DNA from: Planctomycetaceae bacterium
Lineage (GTDB): Bacteria > Planctomycetota > Planctomycetia > Pirellulales > Pirellulaceae
Length of the DNA: 8,087 nucleotides
NCBI GenBank assembly: GCA_003506095.1
Contig: DNWZ01000626.1
Span: 1 to 8,087, forward strand
Reading direction: 5' to 3'
In this document: piece after piece, positions 1 to 6,640 of the stretch
Position numbering within the stretch: the first letter of the stretch is position 1
How the letters are laid out: the number at the start of each line of letters is the position of its first letter
Notes under the pieces: generated by a model
What the model was told of the DNA's origin: nothing
Seen by the model: the letters and a program-made list of their open reading frames with translations, nothing else
Databases searched by the model: none
Position numbers and translations under genes: made by a program

Positions 1-510
1 GGGAGGATCCACCTGTGCCAAACGCTGGGGTGTTGTTGCTGGAGACGATTCCACCTGTGCCAAACGCTGGGGTGTTGTTGCTGGGGACGATTCCACCTGC
101 GCCAAACGCTGGGGTGTTGTTGCTGGGGGCGATTCCACCTGCGCCAAACGCTGGGGTGTTGTTGCTGGGGACGATTCCACCGCAGGTAGTCGTTCCGCTG
201 ATTTCACCGACGCCAATCGCTGGGGCGGTTTCGATGACGGACGATGAACTGCGGCTATCCGTTCTGGCGATCGCTGGGAGGCCGTGCTGACGGGAAGCCG
301 GCCAGGACGATCAGCACCCTCGACAGCGTCAGCCGACGTCGGCTGGAAAAACCATGCCGTGAAAAGCAAGAGTGTCAACGATGCAATCCATCGACATCTA
401 CGAATCACTCCGTAGCTTTCGCGGCGTCTGGCAGCGTTGTTTGAGGGACGCACGGGTGACACCGATGACGCAACCTGGTTGGAATCAAAATCTGAAAATC
501 GCTTGTGCAT
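1..510 (-). CDS. Signal-anchored protein with 14-residue tandem repeats, partial at left edge
   Basis: Reading from ATG at 510 toward position 1, the frame stays open for 170 codons and leaves the window, so the C-terminus is missing. The upstream in-frame stop is at 534-532. Residues 1-40 are polar and basic. Residues 41-56 (WIASLTLLLFTAWFF) form a hydrophobic segment ending in PTSADA, so this is a signal peptide or membrane anchor. GTG at 408 would give a more ordinary 28-residue signal peptide and is the alternative start. Residues 63-111 hold degenerate motifs (PERIAAV, PQRLASV, AERLPAV). Residues 112-167 are four copies of ESSPATTPQRLAQV. Of the three base changes among the 42-bp copies, two are synonymous only in this frame, which supports it as the coding frame. 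It overlaps the end of the 80-residue gene by 26 bp and is last in the visible operon. The product is not recognised; it is an envelope protein of unknown role, possibly the N-terminus of a larger outer-membrane component. Confidence 0.65.
   Translation of the reverse strand, partial: MHKRFSDFDSNQVASSVSPVRPSNNAARRRESYGVIRRCRWIASLTLLLFTAWFFQPTSADAVEGADRPGRLPVSTASQRSPERIAAVHRPSSKPPQRLASVKSAERLPAVESSPATTPQRLAQVESPPATTPQRLAQVESSPATTPQRLAQVESSPATTPQRLAQVDPP
10..177. repeat. 42-bp tandem repeat, four copies
   Basis: Four head-to-tail copies of a 42-bp unit lie at 10-51, 52-93, 94-135 and 136-177. They differ at very few positions: a T/C change in CTGYGCC, A43, and a G/A change in the third unit in the reading direction used here. 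The period is a multiple of three, so copy-number change would alter protein length without a frameshift. On the minus strand each unit encodes ESSPATTPQRLAQV, with one ESPP variant. To the left of position 10 the sequence departs from the unit (DPP instead of ESS), so the array may end there. Confidence 0.9.
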
Positions 511-727
511 CCTGAATCGAACAGATCGAACCTAACACTTGAGAGACAAGCGCCTGATAAAACCGTTGTGCCGAATCTGAGGTTTGATCGATCAGGATAC
601 TAGGGGGATGCCGGTTGTAGCGATTGCGCAAGAAAGCCAAGGTTGAGGGTTGCGCCGCGCGGTAATTGGCGGTTTGTGCCGCCTGCGCAAAGTTTGCGAG
701 AGATTGCAGCGGTCGTAACGCGACCAT
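485..727 (-). CDS. Hypothetical 80-residue protein coupled to the upstream adaptor gene
   Basis: The ATG at 727-725 shares its A with the TAA stop of the HlyD-type adaptor gene (TAATG), a classic sign of translational coupling, and the frame runs 80 codons to TGA at 485. The product begins MVALRPLQSLANFAQAAQ and ends AQAIFRF. It is soluble-looking, with an Ala/Gln-rich N-terminal half, no signal peptide, no membrane segment and one cysteine (residue 69). I do not recognise the family. GC at third codon positions is moderate and the composition is protein-like, so it is probably real. A TTG at 739 could extend it by four residues but would overlap more of the adaptor gene. The downstream repeat-protein ATG lies inside its last codons, so three genes are chained here with overlapping ends. 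It could also be a conserved tail domain split off from the adaptor. Confidence 0.55.
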   Translation of the reverse strand: MVALRPLQSLANFAQAAQTANYRAAQPSTLAFLRNRYNRHPPSILIDQTSDSAQRFYQALVSQVLGSICSIQDAQAIFRF

Positions 728-1608
728 TACTGGTACCAAACCTCAAACCCCGCTGGCAACGATCCGTCGTTGTTTTCGATCTCCATCCGCACCAAGAATG
801 TGCCACCGGTCGGTTCGATCACGGGCGAGACATAGCGAATCGTGGCAGCCACTTTGCGGTTGATCGGGGCGCCCGCACGCAGGAGCTTCGTTTCGCCGAC
901 GGCAACCGAGCCGAACAACTGACTGGGCAAGTGCATCTCCACATCCAGCAGCGACAAGTCGGCGATTTGGATCACCGATGTGGTTGTATCGACCGAATTG
1001 CCCTGCTTGATGCCGATCAGCATCACTTGACCTTCGAACGGTGCCGTCAACGTCATCTGGTCTTGTTTGGCGATCGCCAGTTGCAATTGCGCTTCAAGAT
1101 TCTTGATAAGTTCCTTTTGTTGTTCCAGCACCGCGATGGCTTCGTCATAATCATTTTGCTTTGCCTCGACCTCGAAACTGCTCGACGCGTCGACCGCCTT
1201 GGCTTCCTTCACTCTCTGCAGCGATCGCAGGGCGCGTTTGACGGCGACTTCAGCCTGAATGATATTCGCCTTGGATTGGGCCGCGACACGCGCCACTGCA
1301 ACTTCCGCAGCCTGGGGACGGTCATCCAGTGTGATCAGTGGTTGGCCGGCCTTCGCCTTTGCTCCTTCGACGATATGTATCCGGCTGACTTGCCCAACCG
1401 TCGGGAAACGTAACGACGCTTCTTGCTTCGGCCTAGCAATTCCCTGAAGTTGAGCATCGATTGCATAGTTATCGCTGACCGCTGAATGCAATCTGCTGAC
1501 GTTGGATACCTGAGACAGGGTAACGCCCTCAGCGGCGATCAAACCGATCGGCGTGAATACGGCCAATCCGATTGTCAACGTTAAGAGGCAAAGGTGGCGC
1601 TTCATCAT
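727..1608 (-). CDS. HlyD/RND-type periplasmic adaptor (membrane fusion protein)
   Basis: A 293-residue periplasmic adaptor that would link an inner-membrane exporter to an outer-membrane channel. The start at ATG 1608 (or 1605) is chosen because it opens a clean signal peptide: MMKRH, a hydrophobic core at residues 7-24, and a likely cut near IAA-EG at 26-27. Longer in-frame starts up to 1749 would overlap the upstream gene and bury the signal. The order is: first lipoyl half-motif about 66-96 (FPTVGQVSRIHIVEG and AGQPLITLDD); coiled-coil hairpin about 97-183, rich in Ala, Gln, Lys and Glu; second lipoyl half about 186-216 (LTAPFEGQVMLIGIKQG); beta-barrel region about 217-290. It ends right after LPAGFEV, so the membrane-proximal domain is absent or minimal, shorter than usual RND adaptors (about 350-400 residues). 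It lies in an operon with two other HlyD-like proteins. It lacks an N-terminal lipobox. Substrate is unknown. Confidence 0.88.
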   Translation of the reverse strand: MMKRHLCLLTLTIGLAVFTPIGLIAAEGVTLSQVSNVSRLHSAVSDNYAIDAQLQGIARPKQEASLRFPTVGQVSRIHIVEGAKAKAGQPLITLDDRPQAAEVAVARVAAQSKANIIQAEVAVKRALRSLQRVKEAKAVDASSSFEVEAKQNDYDEAIAVLEQQKELIKNLEAQLQLAIAKQDQMTLTAPFEGQVMLIGIKQGNSVDTTTSVIQIADLSLLDVEMHLPSQLFGSVAVGETKLLRAGAPINRKVAATIRYVSPVIEPTGGTFLVRMEIENNDGSLPAGFEVWYQ

Positions 1609-1673
1609 GATGTTTCGCAGGGGCGTCGCGGAGATAAACAAGGATGTATAAGAATTGTTTCGTTTTCGGTCAT
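1605..1673 (-). CDS. Possible 22-codon linking ORF
   Basis: In the 67-bp gap between the M50 gene and the adaptor gene, an ATG sits two bases after the M50 stop (TAG-AC-ATG). It opens a 22-codon frame whose TGA (1607-1605) overlaps both adaptor start codons (ATGATGA). The peptide begins MTENETILIHPC and has a second cysteine near its end. Ribosomes leaving the M50 gene could be carried across the gap in this way, coupling translation of the adaptor. There is no Shine-Dalgarno sequence, and an ORF this short can occur by chance. I would treat it as a leader or coupling ORF rather than a gene with a functional product. Confidence 0.22.
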   Translation of the reverse strand: MTENETILIHPCLSPRRPCETS

Positions 1674-1675
1674 GT

Positions 1676-3862
1676 CTAGTGTGCATTGGCAAACAGCGAG
1701 TTGACAAACTTGGCGGTCTGCCGAACCGTCCAGCGACCGACCGATTCATATCGGCGGCCTATGCGAACCGAGGCACTGAGGCCTTGTAGTGTTTGTTGGC
1801 TGTCGAGTTCGGGTATGTCGATCAATAATTCAAAGACTTGTTCGAGCGTTTCACCGGTGGTTGGGTCATACGGAATTGTCCCTTCACCGATGGTTGTCAG
1901 CGAAATATCTTCGAACTTTGACTTATTGGCCGGAGCGACCGAGCGGATCGTTCCGACGTGAGTCCGCGTGCGATCGTTGGCGATCTTCACACTTACATTG
2001 CCACCAACTTCTAAGCGAGACGTCGCCAGTTGTTCTTCGTTCAACCACGCGCGAACCTGCGTCGTTCCTTGCGCGATGCTGGCAATCACTTCACCCGTTT
2101 GCAGAAACGTCCCAACGCGTTGTCGCGGCAATAAACTGGCAAGGCGACCGTCATGCGGTGCACGCAGTATCAATTCGTCATGTGTCTTTTCGGCCACCGC
2201 ACGATTGGCGACCGCGCTGATTACCACTTGCAATTGCCGCGCCTCGTCCGCCGCGTTGATTTGACTCATCACGTGCATCGCTCGCCGCGCCGCGTCCTCG
2301 CCCAATCGCGATTCCGAAACCAGGGTTTCCACGTCGATATTTCGCATTCGCACAAGTATTTGGCCATCCGTGACCAATTCGGGCACCGGATCGATGATCG
2401 CTTCGACGAACCCCGGCGTCGCGACCCGCAACTGCGTCGACTTCACTGCCGTCACCACTCCCAAGACATGTTGACCCGAAAGGACTGGAAAAAACGCAAC
2501 CAAAACGGGCACCCCGACCGCCAATCCCCAACCGACTCGCTTGGCACGCGGTCGTACCGGTGCCGACTCCTCGTCGTGCCACAAATACTGATAAAGTCCT
2601 TTGCCGCCACGATAGAGCGCTGCCCCGATTTGGAATGCCGCTAGGATCATGCCGACGACATACAATCGCGTCGCGATCAATCCGGCGATCGAAATCATCA
2701 AAAACCATCCGTAGAATGTCGCCAAGAGGCCATAGACAATCAAAATCACCTGTTCGCGATAATCCCGGGCAGACGATTGCACGCCTTGTACCCCAAGCAC
2801 ACGCATTTTCAGTTGCCGTTTGACTTCATGGACGGCCCGCGTCCGCAAGTTCGATATCCCAATCAAATCGCTAAGGATAAAGTATCCGTCAAACTTCATC
2901 AGCGGATTGATGTTAAACAAAAGTGTCGCGATGCCGGCCATGAAAACCAATTGATATGCAAATGATCCGATCATGGTATGTGGCCAATATGCCCATGCGA
3001 TGGTCGCTGGTACCACTAGCAGTAATTCGAAATACATGCCGCCCAACATCACGATCAAGCGGTCACGCCGCCTGGGAAAACTCCAAGCCGACGATGCGTC
3101 GACATATGCCAGCGGCATACCGACGATCAGCTTGCAACCCATTTCAGGGACCCGGCCTCCGAACAACTTACAAGCGTATCCGTGTCCGAGTTCGTGCCAT
3201 ATTTTCAAGCCGACAAATGCGAAGCCAAGGAACAACAGATTTTTCGCCGCCAGCAAACTATTGAGCGGTTCCCAGAACGAATCCCATCGCGTCACAATGA
3301 TCGAGATCGCGAGCATCATTCCGATCAACCATGCGACAAATACGGGCGTTGTAAATAAGAATCGGAATCGGCCGATCGTTCGATCCAAAAACTTGTCAGG
3401 ATTGGACACGGGTATCGTCAAAAATAAGAAACCCAGAATCGTGTTTTTTCTTGTCGCGTTCTGCGAGTTGATGAATCTTTCATACAGCAACTTCGGTTCC
3501 GCAGTTTGAGTCGTCAGCAGGTCGAGCGTGCTGAGCTGGGTCACGAACCTGTAGAAATCCGCTTCATCTTCGCGCTGTAGCAAGCCGTCACTGACACATG
3601 AGTTGAAGCAGTCGCCCAACGTACGTTCCGATGACAATCGCGCGATGACGCTATAGTCACTCAGGGATAATCGGTGCGACCGATACGAAAGAGGGTCAAA
3701 GACGAGATAAATCGCTACGCTACGATTCGTCGTCCGCGTGATTTGCAGATCCTGGCGCAGCGACGTTTGCATCGCGCGTATGGTTTCAAATGGGTCGCCG
3801 TCGACGGTTTCCGCTTGATCATCACGCGCCGACGGTTCGTAAGACGAATAGGTGCTGGTCAT
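1676..3862 (-). CDS. M50 site-2-type zinc metalloprotease fused to PqqD-like and HlyD-like domains
   Basis: A 728-residue polytopic inner-membrane protein. Residues about 48-120 look like a PqqD-type winged-helix domain (YLVFDPLSYRSHRLSLSDY, then a C-terminal LSTLDLL). Membrane segments follow at about 170-190 and 205-222. HELGH at 223-227 supplies the HExxH zinc and catalytic residues, and NINPLMKFDGYF at 317-328 supplies the second M50 motif with D325 as the third zinc ligand, so the protease appears active. Further membrane segments lie near 273-290, 300-316, 370-415 and 444-462. Residues about 475-505 and 563-600 are lipoyl-like halves of a HlyD adaptor flanking a short helical hairpin, and 601-710 is barrel-like. 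The layout matches the 'putative peptide zinc metalloprotease' proteins often found beside HlyD adaptors. ATG at 3862 follows the upstream stop by 32 bp, without a clear ribosome site. The likely role is export-linked peptide cleavage; the substrate is not shown, and the divergent RTX protein is a candidate. Confidence 0.88.
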   Translation of the reverse strand: MTSTYSSYEPSARDDQAETVDGDPFETIRAMQTSLRQDLQITRTTNRSVAIYLVFDPLSYRSHRLSLSDYSVIARLSSERTLGDCFNSCVSDGLLQREDEADFYRFVTQLSTLDLLTTQTAEPKLLYERFINSQNATRKNTILGFLFLTIPVSNPDKFLDRTIGRFRFLFTTPVFVAWLIGMMLAISIIVTRWDSFWEPLNSLLAAKNLLFLGFAFVGLKIWHELGHGYACKLFGGRVPEMGCKLIVGMPLAYVDASSAWSFPRRRDRLIVMLGGMYFELLLVVPATIAWAYWPHTMIGSFAYQLVFMAGIATLLFNINPLMKFDGYFILSDLIGISNLRTRAVHEVKRQLKMRVLGVQGVQSSARDYREQVILIVYGLLATFYGWFLMISIAGLIATRLYVVGMILAAFQIGAALYRGGKGLYQYLWHDEESAPVRPRAKRVGWGLAVGVPVLVAFFPVLSGQHVLGVVTAVKSTQLRVATPGFVEAIIDPVPELVTDGQILVRMRNIDVETLVSESRLGEDAARRAMHVMSQINAADEARQLQVVISAVANRAVAEKTHDELILRAPHDGRLASLLPRQRVGTFLQTGEVIASIAQGTTQVRAWLNEEQLATSRLEVGGNVSVKIANDRTRTHVGTIRSVAPANKSKFEDISLTTIGEGTIPYDPTTGETLEQVFELLIDIPELDSQQTLQGLSASVRIGRRYESVGRWTVRQTAKFVNSLFANAH

Positions 3863-3894
3863 AATTTGTTTTCGCTACGGAAAATTGGCCCGGC

Positions 3895-5853
3895 TCACAG
3901 CCACAACACGTCGCAAAGGTATTCATACGCGCCATGCAGCGCGACCCAGCAGACAGGACGCCAACCGGTGTGAGTTCTCGCAATGCCTTTCATTCCATGT
4001 CGCAGTTCCGATGGCGAGCCGTCAACTGCCGCTTTTGCAATGATCACATTCTTGCCATCGACGACTTCGGCTGCGCCGGAAACGTGCTCGACGCGATAGG
4101 CATGCTTCACGCCAGGAGTAGCGATCGGCGCAAAACTCCCTTGTTGGTCAAATTGAATAAACCGTGCTATTCGCTCCGGAACTTGCAATTGAAGTTCCCA
4201 CTGATCCATAGGAGAAAATGAAAGGATCGCTTCGCCTTGTGCGAACACTTGTCCGATCTTGGTCGATAAGTCTGCCGCGACCACCATCCCAGCAGCCGGC
4301 GCCGTGATGGTGCAGTCGGCAATCTTTGATTCAACGGTATCAAGTTGGCACTGGAATGCCCGCGAAGTTGCCTTGGAAAGTGAGGCCGATGCGGCATCGC
4401 CGGCGGCCAGAGCCTTGCGGACATCAACCTCGGCTTGGTTGCGACTGGCAAGCAAACGAGAACGCTCAAGCTGCAACTCTCGTGTGTCAAACTTTGCTAA
4501 GATTTGACCCGGTTGAACGAGGTCTCCCGAACGGACCATCGTTTCGGAAAGCTTCATGTCAAAGCGAGCGATGGAGTGGTTCAAGTTGGCCGGCACAATC
4601 ATGCACGGCGTTGCGGGACGGTAGGGCATCCAGCCGAAAAAGAAAATCATCACTGCCGCCGCGGTCATCACGCGAACGATCTGACCGATTCGTGTTTTGG
4701 GTTCCCGTACTTGGCGAACACAATGGCCCGTCCACGCCTTGAGGTGTTGGCCGATCCCGCGGTCACCGCGCACCGATAGCTGAATCGCGGGCCCAAACGG
4801 TTCGATCACTCCTTGCAATCCGCTGATATCGGCGTCGGTCAGCGGGTTGGTCGCGTCTCGCTGCAGGGTCATCACGGCGACTGTTTCGCCACCGGCCATG
4901 ATTGGCAATGAAACGACCGCCGATCGAGTCGACGCCGCCCATCTTTGATGAATCGGCATGCTGCGGGCGCGTTGGTTCTTCGTCATGGATTGGCCGCTGA
5001 CCACGCATCCTGAATCATAAGCCTCTTCCATCGCTTGCTGGACATCGACCACACCGGGGCTGGTCGCTTTGAATTGATCCATGCCCGAGATCGCTAAGAC
5101 GCGAACTCGCTGATCTTCCACCAAGCCCATCGCCACTTTTCCGCATCCGTAACGACCGGCCAAGGATGCGACCAATGCATATGCGAACTCGCGAGTGTCT
5201 CGATAAGCCGCCGTTCGTCCAATCAATTCAAGCGTCTTGGCTTCTGGGGCAGTCGCCGGTGCATTCGATTTGGCGTCCGGCAAGTGCATCGCAGCCTGCA
5301 ATAGCAGCGACTGCAAACGTTCCGCCGGCAATGCCAACTCACTCTCATCCATCGCTCGCAGTGCAAAGCAAACCGTCGCTTTCAAATCAACAGGTGCATC
5401 CAGTCGCAACGGGATTGCGATCAAGGTCACTGATATCCCGTCAAGCTGCACACCGGTCTGAAAAACGGCTTGCCTGTGGCACTCACATTCAACGGAGGCT
5501 TGATGCAATAATGCTTTGAGATTTTGTTTCGTATCGCCTTGAACATGTTCAATGCAGGCGAAATCGGCTATCGAATCGCTCAACTGCTGCCCGTGCATCG
5601 AGAACCCGATGATCGACTTTTGACCAGCAATTTTCCGCACCGCTGATCGCCAATACGTCGACCCATTACGACTGGCCTGAGCGATCGCGATAAACTCGGC
5701 GTGATAATCGACAAGGTCGATGCAGCCGGCATTGGCGTTAGATCGACTTGTCGTCACCGATTTGGGTGACGAACCGCCCAACGGCTTGCCCTGCGGTGTT
5801 ATTACGAACGGCAATTGCGAAAAAGTCGTCGAGGATTGCGTGGGACTAATCAT
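3895..5853 (-). CDS. GAF-domain HlyD-type membrane fusion protein
   Basis: A 652-residue protein from ATG 5853. TTG at 5892, three bases after the PilZ stop, would add 13 residues and is the alternative start. Residues about 45-190 are cytoplasmic and may be a degenerate GAF-like region. Residues about 205-360 resemble a GAF domain (ELIGRTAAYRDTREFAYALV, then VVSLPIMAGGETVAVMTLQR and a closing helix). A single membrane segment lies near 392-410 (VMTAAAVMIFFFGWMPY). After it come the first lipoyl half (IARFDMKLSETMVRSGDLVQ, then PGQILAKFDT), a short coiled hairpin at about 458-505, the second lipoyl half at about 513-548 (CTITAPAAGMVVAADLS), a barrel, and a Trp/aromatic-rich tail. Topology puts the GAF domain in the cytoplasm and the adaptor in the periplasm, so it could pass a cytoplasmic signal to an export conduit. 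The GAF ligand is unknown. It sits between the PilZ gene and the M50 gene in the operon. Confidence 0.87.
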   Translation of the reverse strand: MISPTQSSTTFSQLPFVITPQGKPLGGSSPKSVTTSRSNANAGCIDLVDYHAEFIAIAQASRNGSTYWRSAVRKIAGQKSIIGFSMHGQQLSDSIADFACIEHVQGDTKQNLKALLHQASVECECHRQAVFQTGVQLDGISVTLIAIPLRLDAPVDLKATVCFALRAMDESELALPAERLQSLLLQAAMHLPDAKSNAPATAPEAKTLELIGRTAAYRDTREFAYALVASLAGRYGCGKVAMGLVEDQRVRVLAISGMDQFKATSPGVVDVQQAMEEAYDSGCVVSGQSMTKNQRARSMPIHQRWAASTRSAVVSLPIMAGGETVAVMTLQRDATNPLTDADISGLQGVIEPFGPAIQLSVRGDRGIGQHLKAWTGHCVRQVREPKTRIGQIVRVMTAAAVMIFFFGWMPYRPATPCMIVPANLNHSIARFDMKLSETMVRSGDLVQPGQILAKFDTRELQLERSRLLASRNQAEVDVRKALAAGDAASASLSKATSRAFQCQLDTVESKIADCTITAPAAGMVVAADLSTKIGQVFAQGEAILSFSPMDQWELQLQVPERIARFIQFDQQGSFAPIATPGVKHAYRVEHVSGAAEVVDGKNVIIAKAAVDGSPSELRHGMKGIARTHTGWRPVCWVALHGAYEYLCDVLWL

Positions 5854-5895
5854 AGCGTTTGTTATGCTTGAGACGATTGGGCCTTCAACCAAATC

Positions 5896-6300
5896 TTAAA
5901 CCAGTCCGTCGGGAAACATCTCTTGTGGCAATGGTGTCAGAAACCGGAACCCCGCCTCGAAGACCTCTTCGTCAATCAGGCTGCAGCGAATGCAACGCCC
6001 CAGCAGTCCCGAAAGCAGTGGGTCGTTTTCCTTAATACCGTCAAACCGATAGATGTCACCAATAAATGGCGGTTTATCAAGAATTAAACCACATCCTGTC
6101 ATCGAAAAATCTTTGGTGCGGCCATGCAGTTCATGAATCGATCGTTGACTAGTATTGGCCAGTCGCAACTTCAACGGAACGTTTACGGGGAGGCGACTTC
6201 CCGCAGCACGAACTTCGCGAACCACACCACTTTGACTCAAATGGTTGCGTTTTTGGGCGAATAAGATGTCGCCATCAATCTGGAGTTGCTCGCCTAACAT
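5896..6300 (-). CDS. PilZ-domain protein, likely c-di-GMP receptor
   Basis: A 134-residue cytoplasmic protein, about the size of a single PilZ domain. The second c-di-GMP motif is clear: DFSMTGCG at residues 64-71 fits (D/N)xSxxG. Ahead of it, RAAGSRLPVNVPLKL at 31-45 aligns with the usual RxxxR-x-P-V strand. However, the partner arginine (R31) lies five rather than four residues before R36, and R28 is eight before, so ligand binding is plausible but not certain. The ending GRCIRCSLIDEEVFEAGFRF matches the last PilZ strands. ATG at 6300 is the only start, with an in-frame stop at 6312-6310. It is the first gene of the minus-strand operon, and its stop lies 42 bp before the ATG of the GAF-adaptor gene. 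The position suggests c-di-GMP input to export of a surface protein, which is an inference. Confidence 0.85.
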   Translation of the reverse strand: MLGEQLQIDGDILFAQKRNHLSQSGVVREVRAAGSRLPVNVPLKLRLANTSQRSIHELHGRTKDFSMTGCGLILDKPPFIGDIYRFDGIKENDPLLSGLLGRCIRCSLIDEEVFEAGFRFLTPLPQEMFPDGLV

Positions 6301-6351
6301 TTCGGTTACTTATGACGAATGGTGGTTTGACTCAATTGGTTTTGATCATCC

Positions 6352-6386
6352 GAGGTTACGGACGAGGTTACGGACGAAGTTACGGA
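6352..6386. repeat. 12-bp direct repeat, three copies
   Basis: GAGGTTACGGAC occurs at 6352-6363 and 6364-6375, followed by GAAGTTACGGA at 6376-6386 with one change. It lies 52-86 bp upstream of the PilZ start codon. It could be a set of regulator sites with about one helical turn between copies, or a replication-slippage repeat. In one plus frame it reads RGYGRGYGRSYG within a 34-codon ORF. Confidence 0.75.
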
Positions 6387-6516
6387 ACTGGCCGTCGCAA
6401 CCCTGTTCAATCGTAGGTTAAAAACCGCGATCTGCGATGATATTTTCATCAATTAAGGAATCGCCAATCAGGCTGTTCGAGTCAGTTTTCGTTGCGTGCC
6501 TTGGAGTAAGAATACG

Positions 6517-6532
6517 ACCGAAAGGATTCGGT
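6517..6532 (+). promoter_or_regulatory. Perfect hairpin with AGGA tetraloop
   Basis: ACCGAA (6517-6522) pairs perfectly with TTCGGT (6527-6532) around an AGGA loop. On plus-strand RNA this would present GGA in an apical loop, the shape bound by CsrA/RsmA proteins. It lies 325 bp before the RTX start, so it counts only if the RTX transcript starts upstream of it. On the minus strand it would instead lie upstream of the PilZ gene, with loop TCCT. Confidence 0.3.
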
Positions 6533-6603
6533 TTGGGTAGCCTTTGCGGGTTGCGAGGCTGTGCGGATTTGCATTCTGGCGGGAATCACTTGGCATTATG
6601 ACA

Positions 6604-6640
6604 CCCCTCAATCGTTAGGGGCCTATAGAGGGTTATAGGC
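6604..6640 (+). promoter_or_regulatory. Adjacent hairpins with an alternative pairing
   Basis: Hairpin A pairs CCCCT (6604-6608) with AGGGG (6617-6621). Hairpin B pairs GCCTATA (6621-6627) with TATAGGC (6634-6640) around loop GAGGGT. The loop of B (GAGGG, 6628-6632) is also complementary to CCCTC (6605-6609) in the 5' arm of A, so a pseudoknot or a switch between folds is possible. A run of five T follows at 6648-6652. It could be a leader-RNA element or weak attenuator 216 bp before the RTX start, or DNA operator palindromes. B alone is a 7-bp perfect inverted repeat. Confidence 0.35.

Noticed and set aside
15..290. Plus-strand ORF with PNAGVLLLGTIPPA repeats
   Set aside because: The repeat is open in every frame. 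In this frame the repeat substitutions change amino acids, there is no signal or start context, and it lies antisense to the better-supported minus-strand gene.
643..1413. Plus-strand 256-codon ORF
   Set aside because: Antisense shadow of the periplasmic adaptor gene; composition is His/Arg/Asp-rich with no recognisable domain, while the minus frame has clear HlyD motifs.
1609..1749. N-terminal extension of the adaptor from an in-frame start at 1749
   Set aside because: It overlaps the end of the M50 gene, and the canonical signal peptide begins at 1608/1605.
6576..6600. Sigma-54 promoter (CTGGC ... TTGGC)
   Set aside because: The GG and GC elements do not have the required 10-bp spacing, and the second element is TTGGC rather than TTGC.
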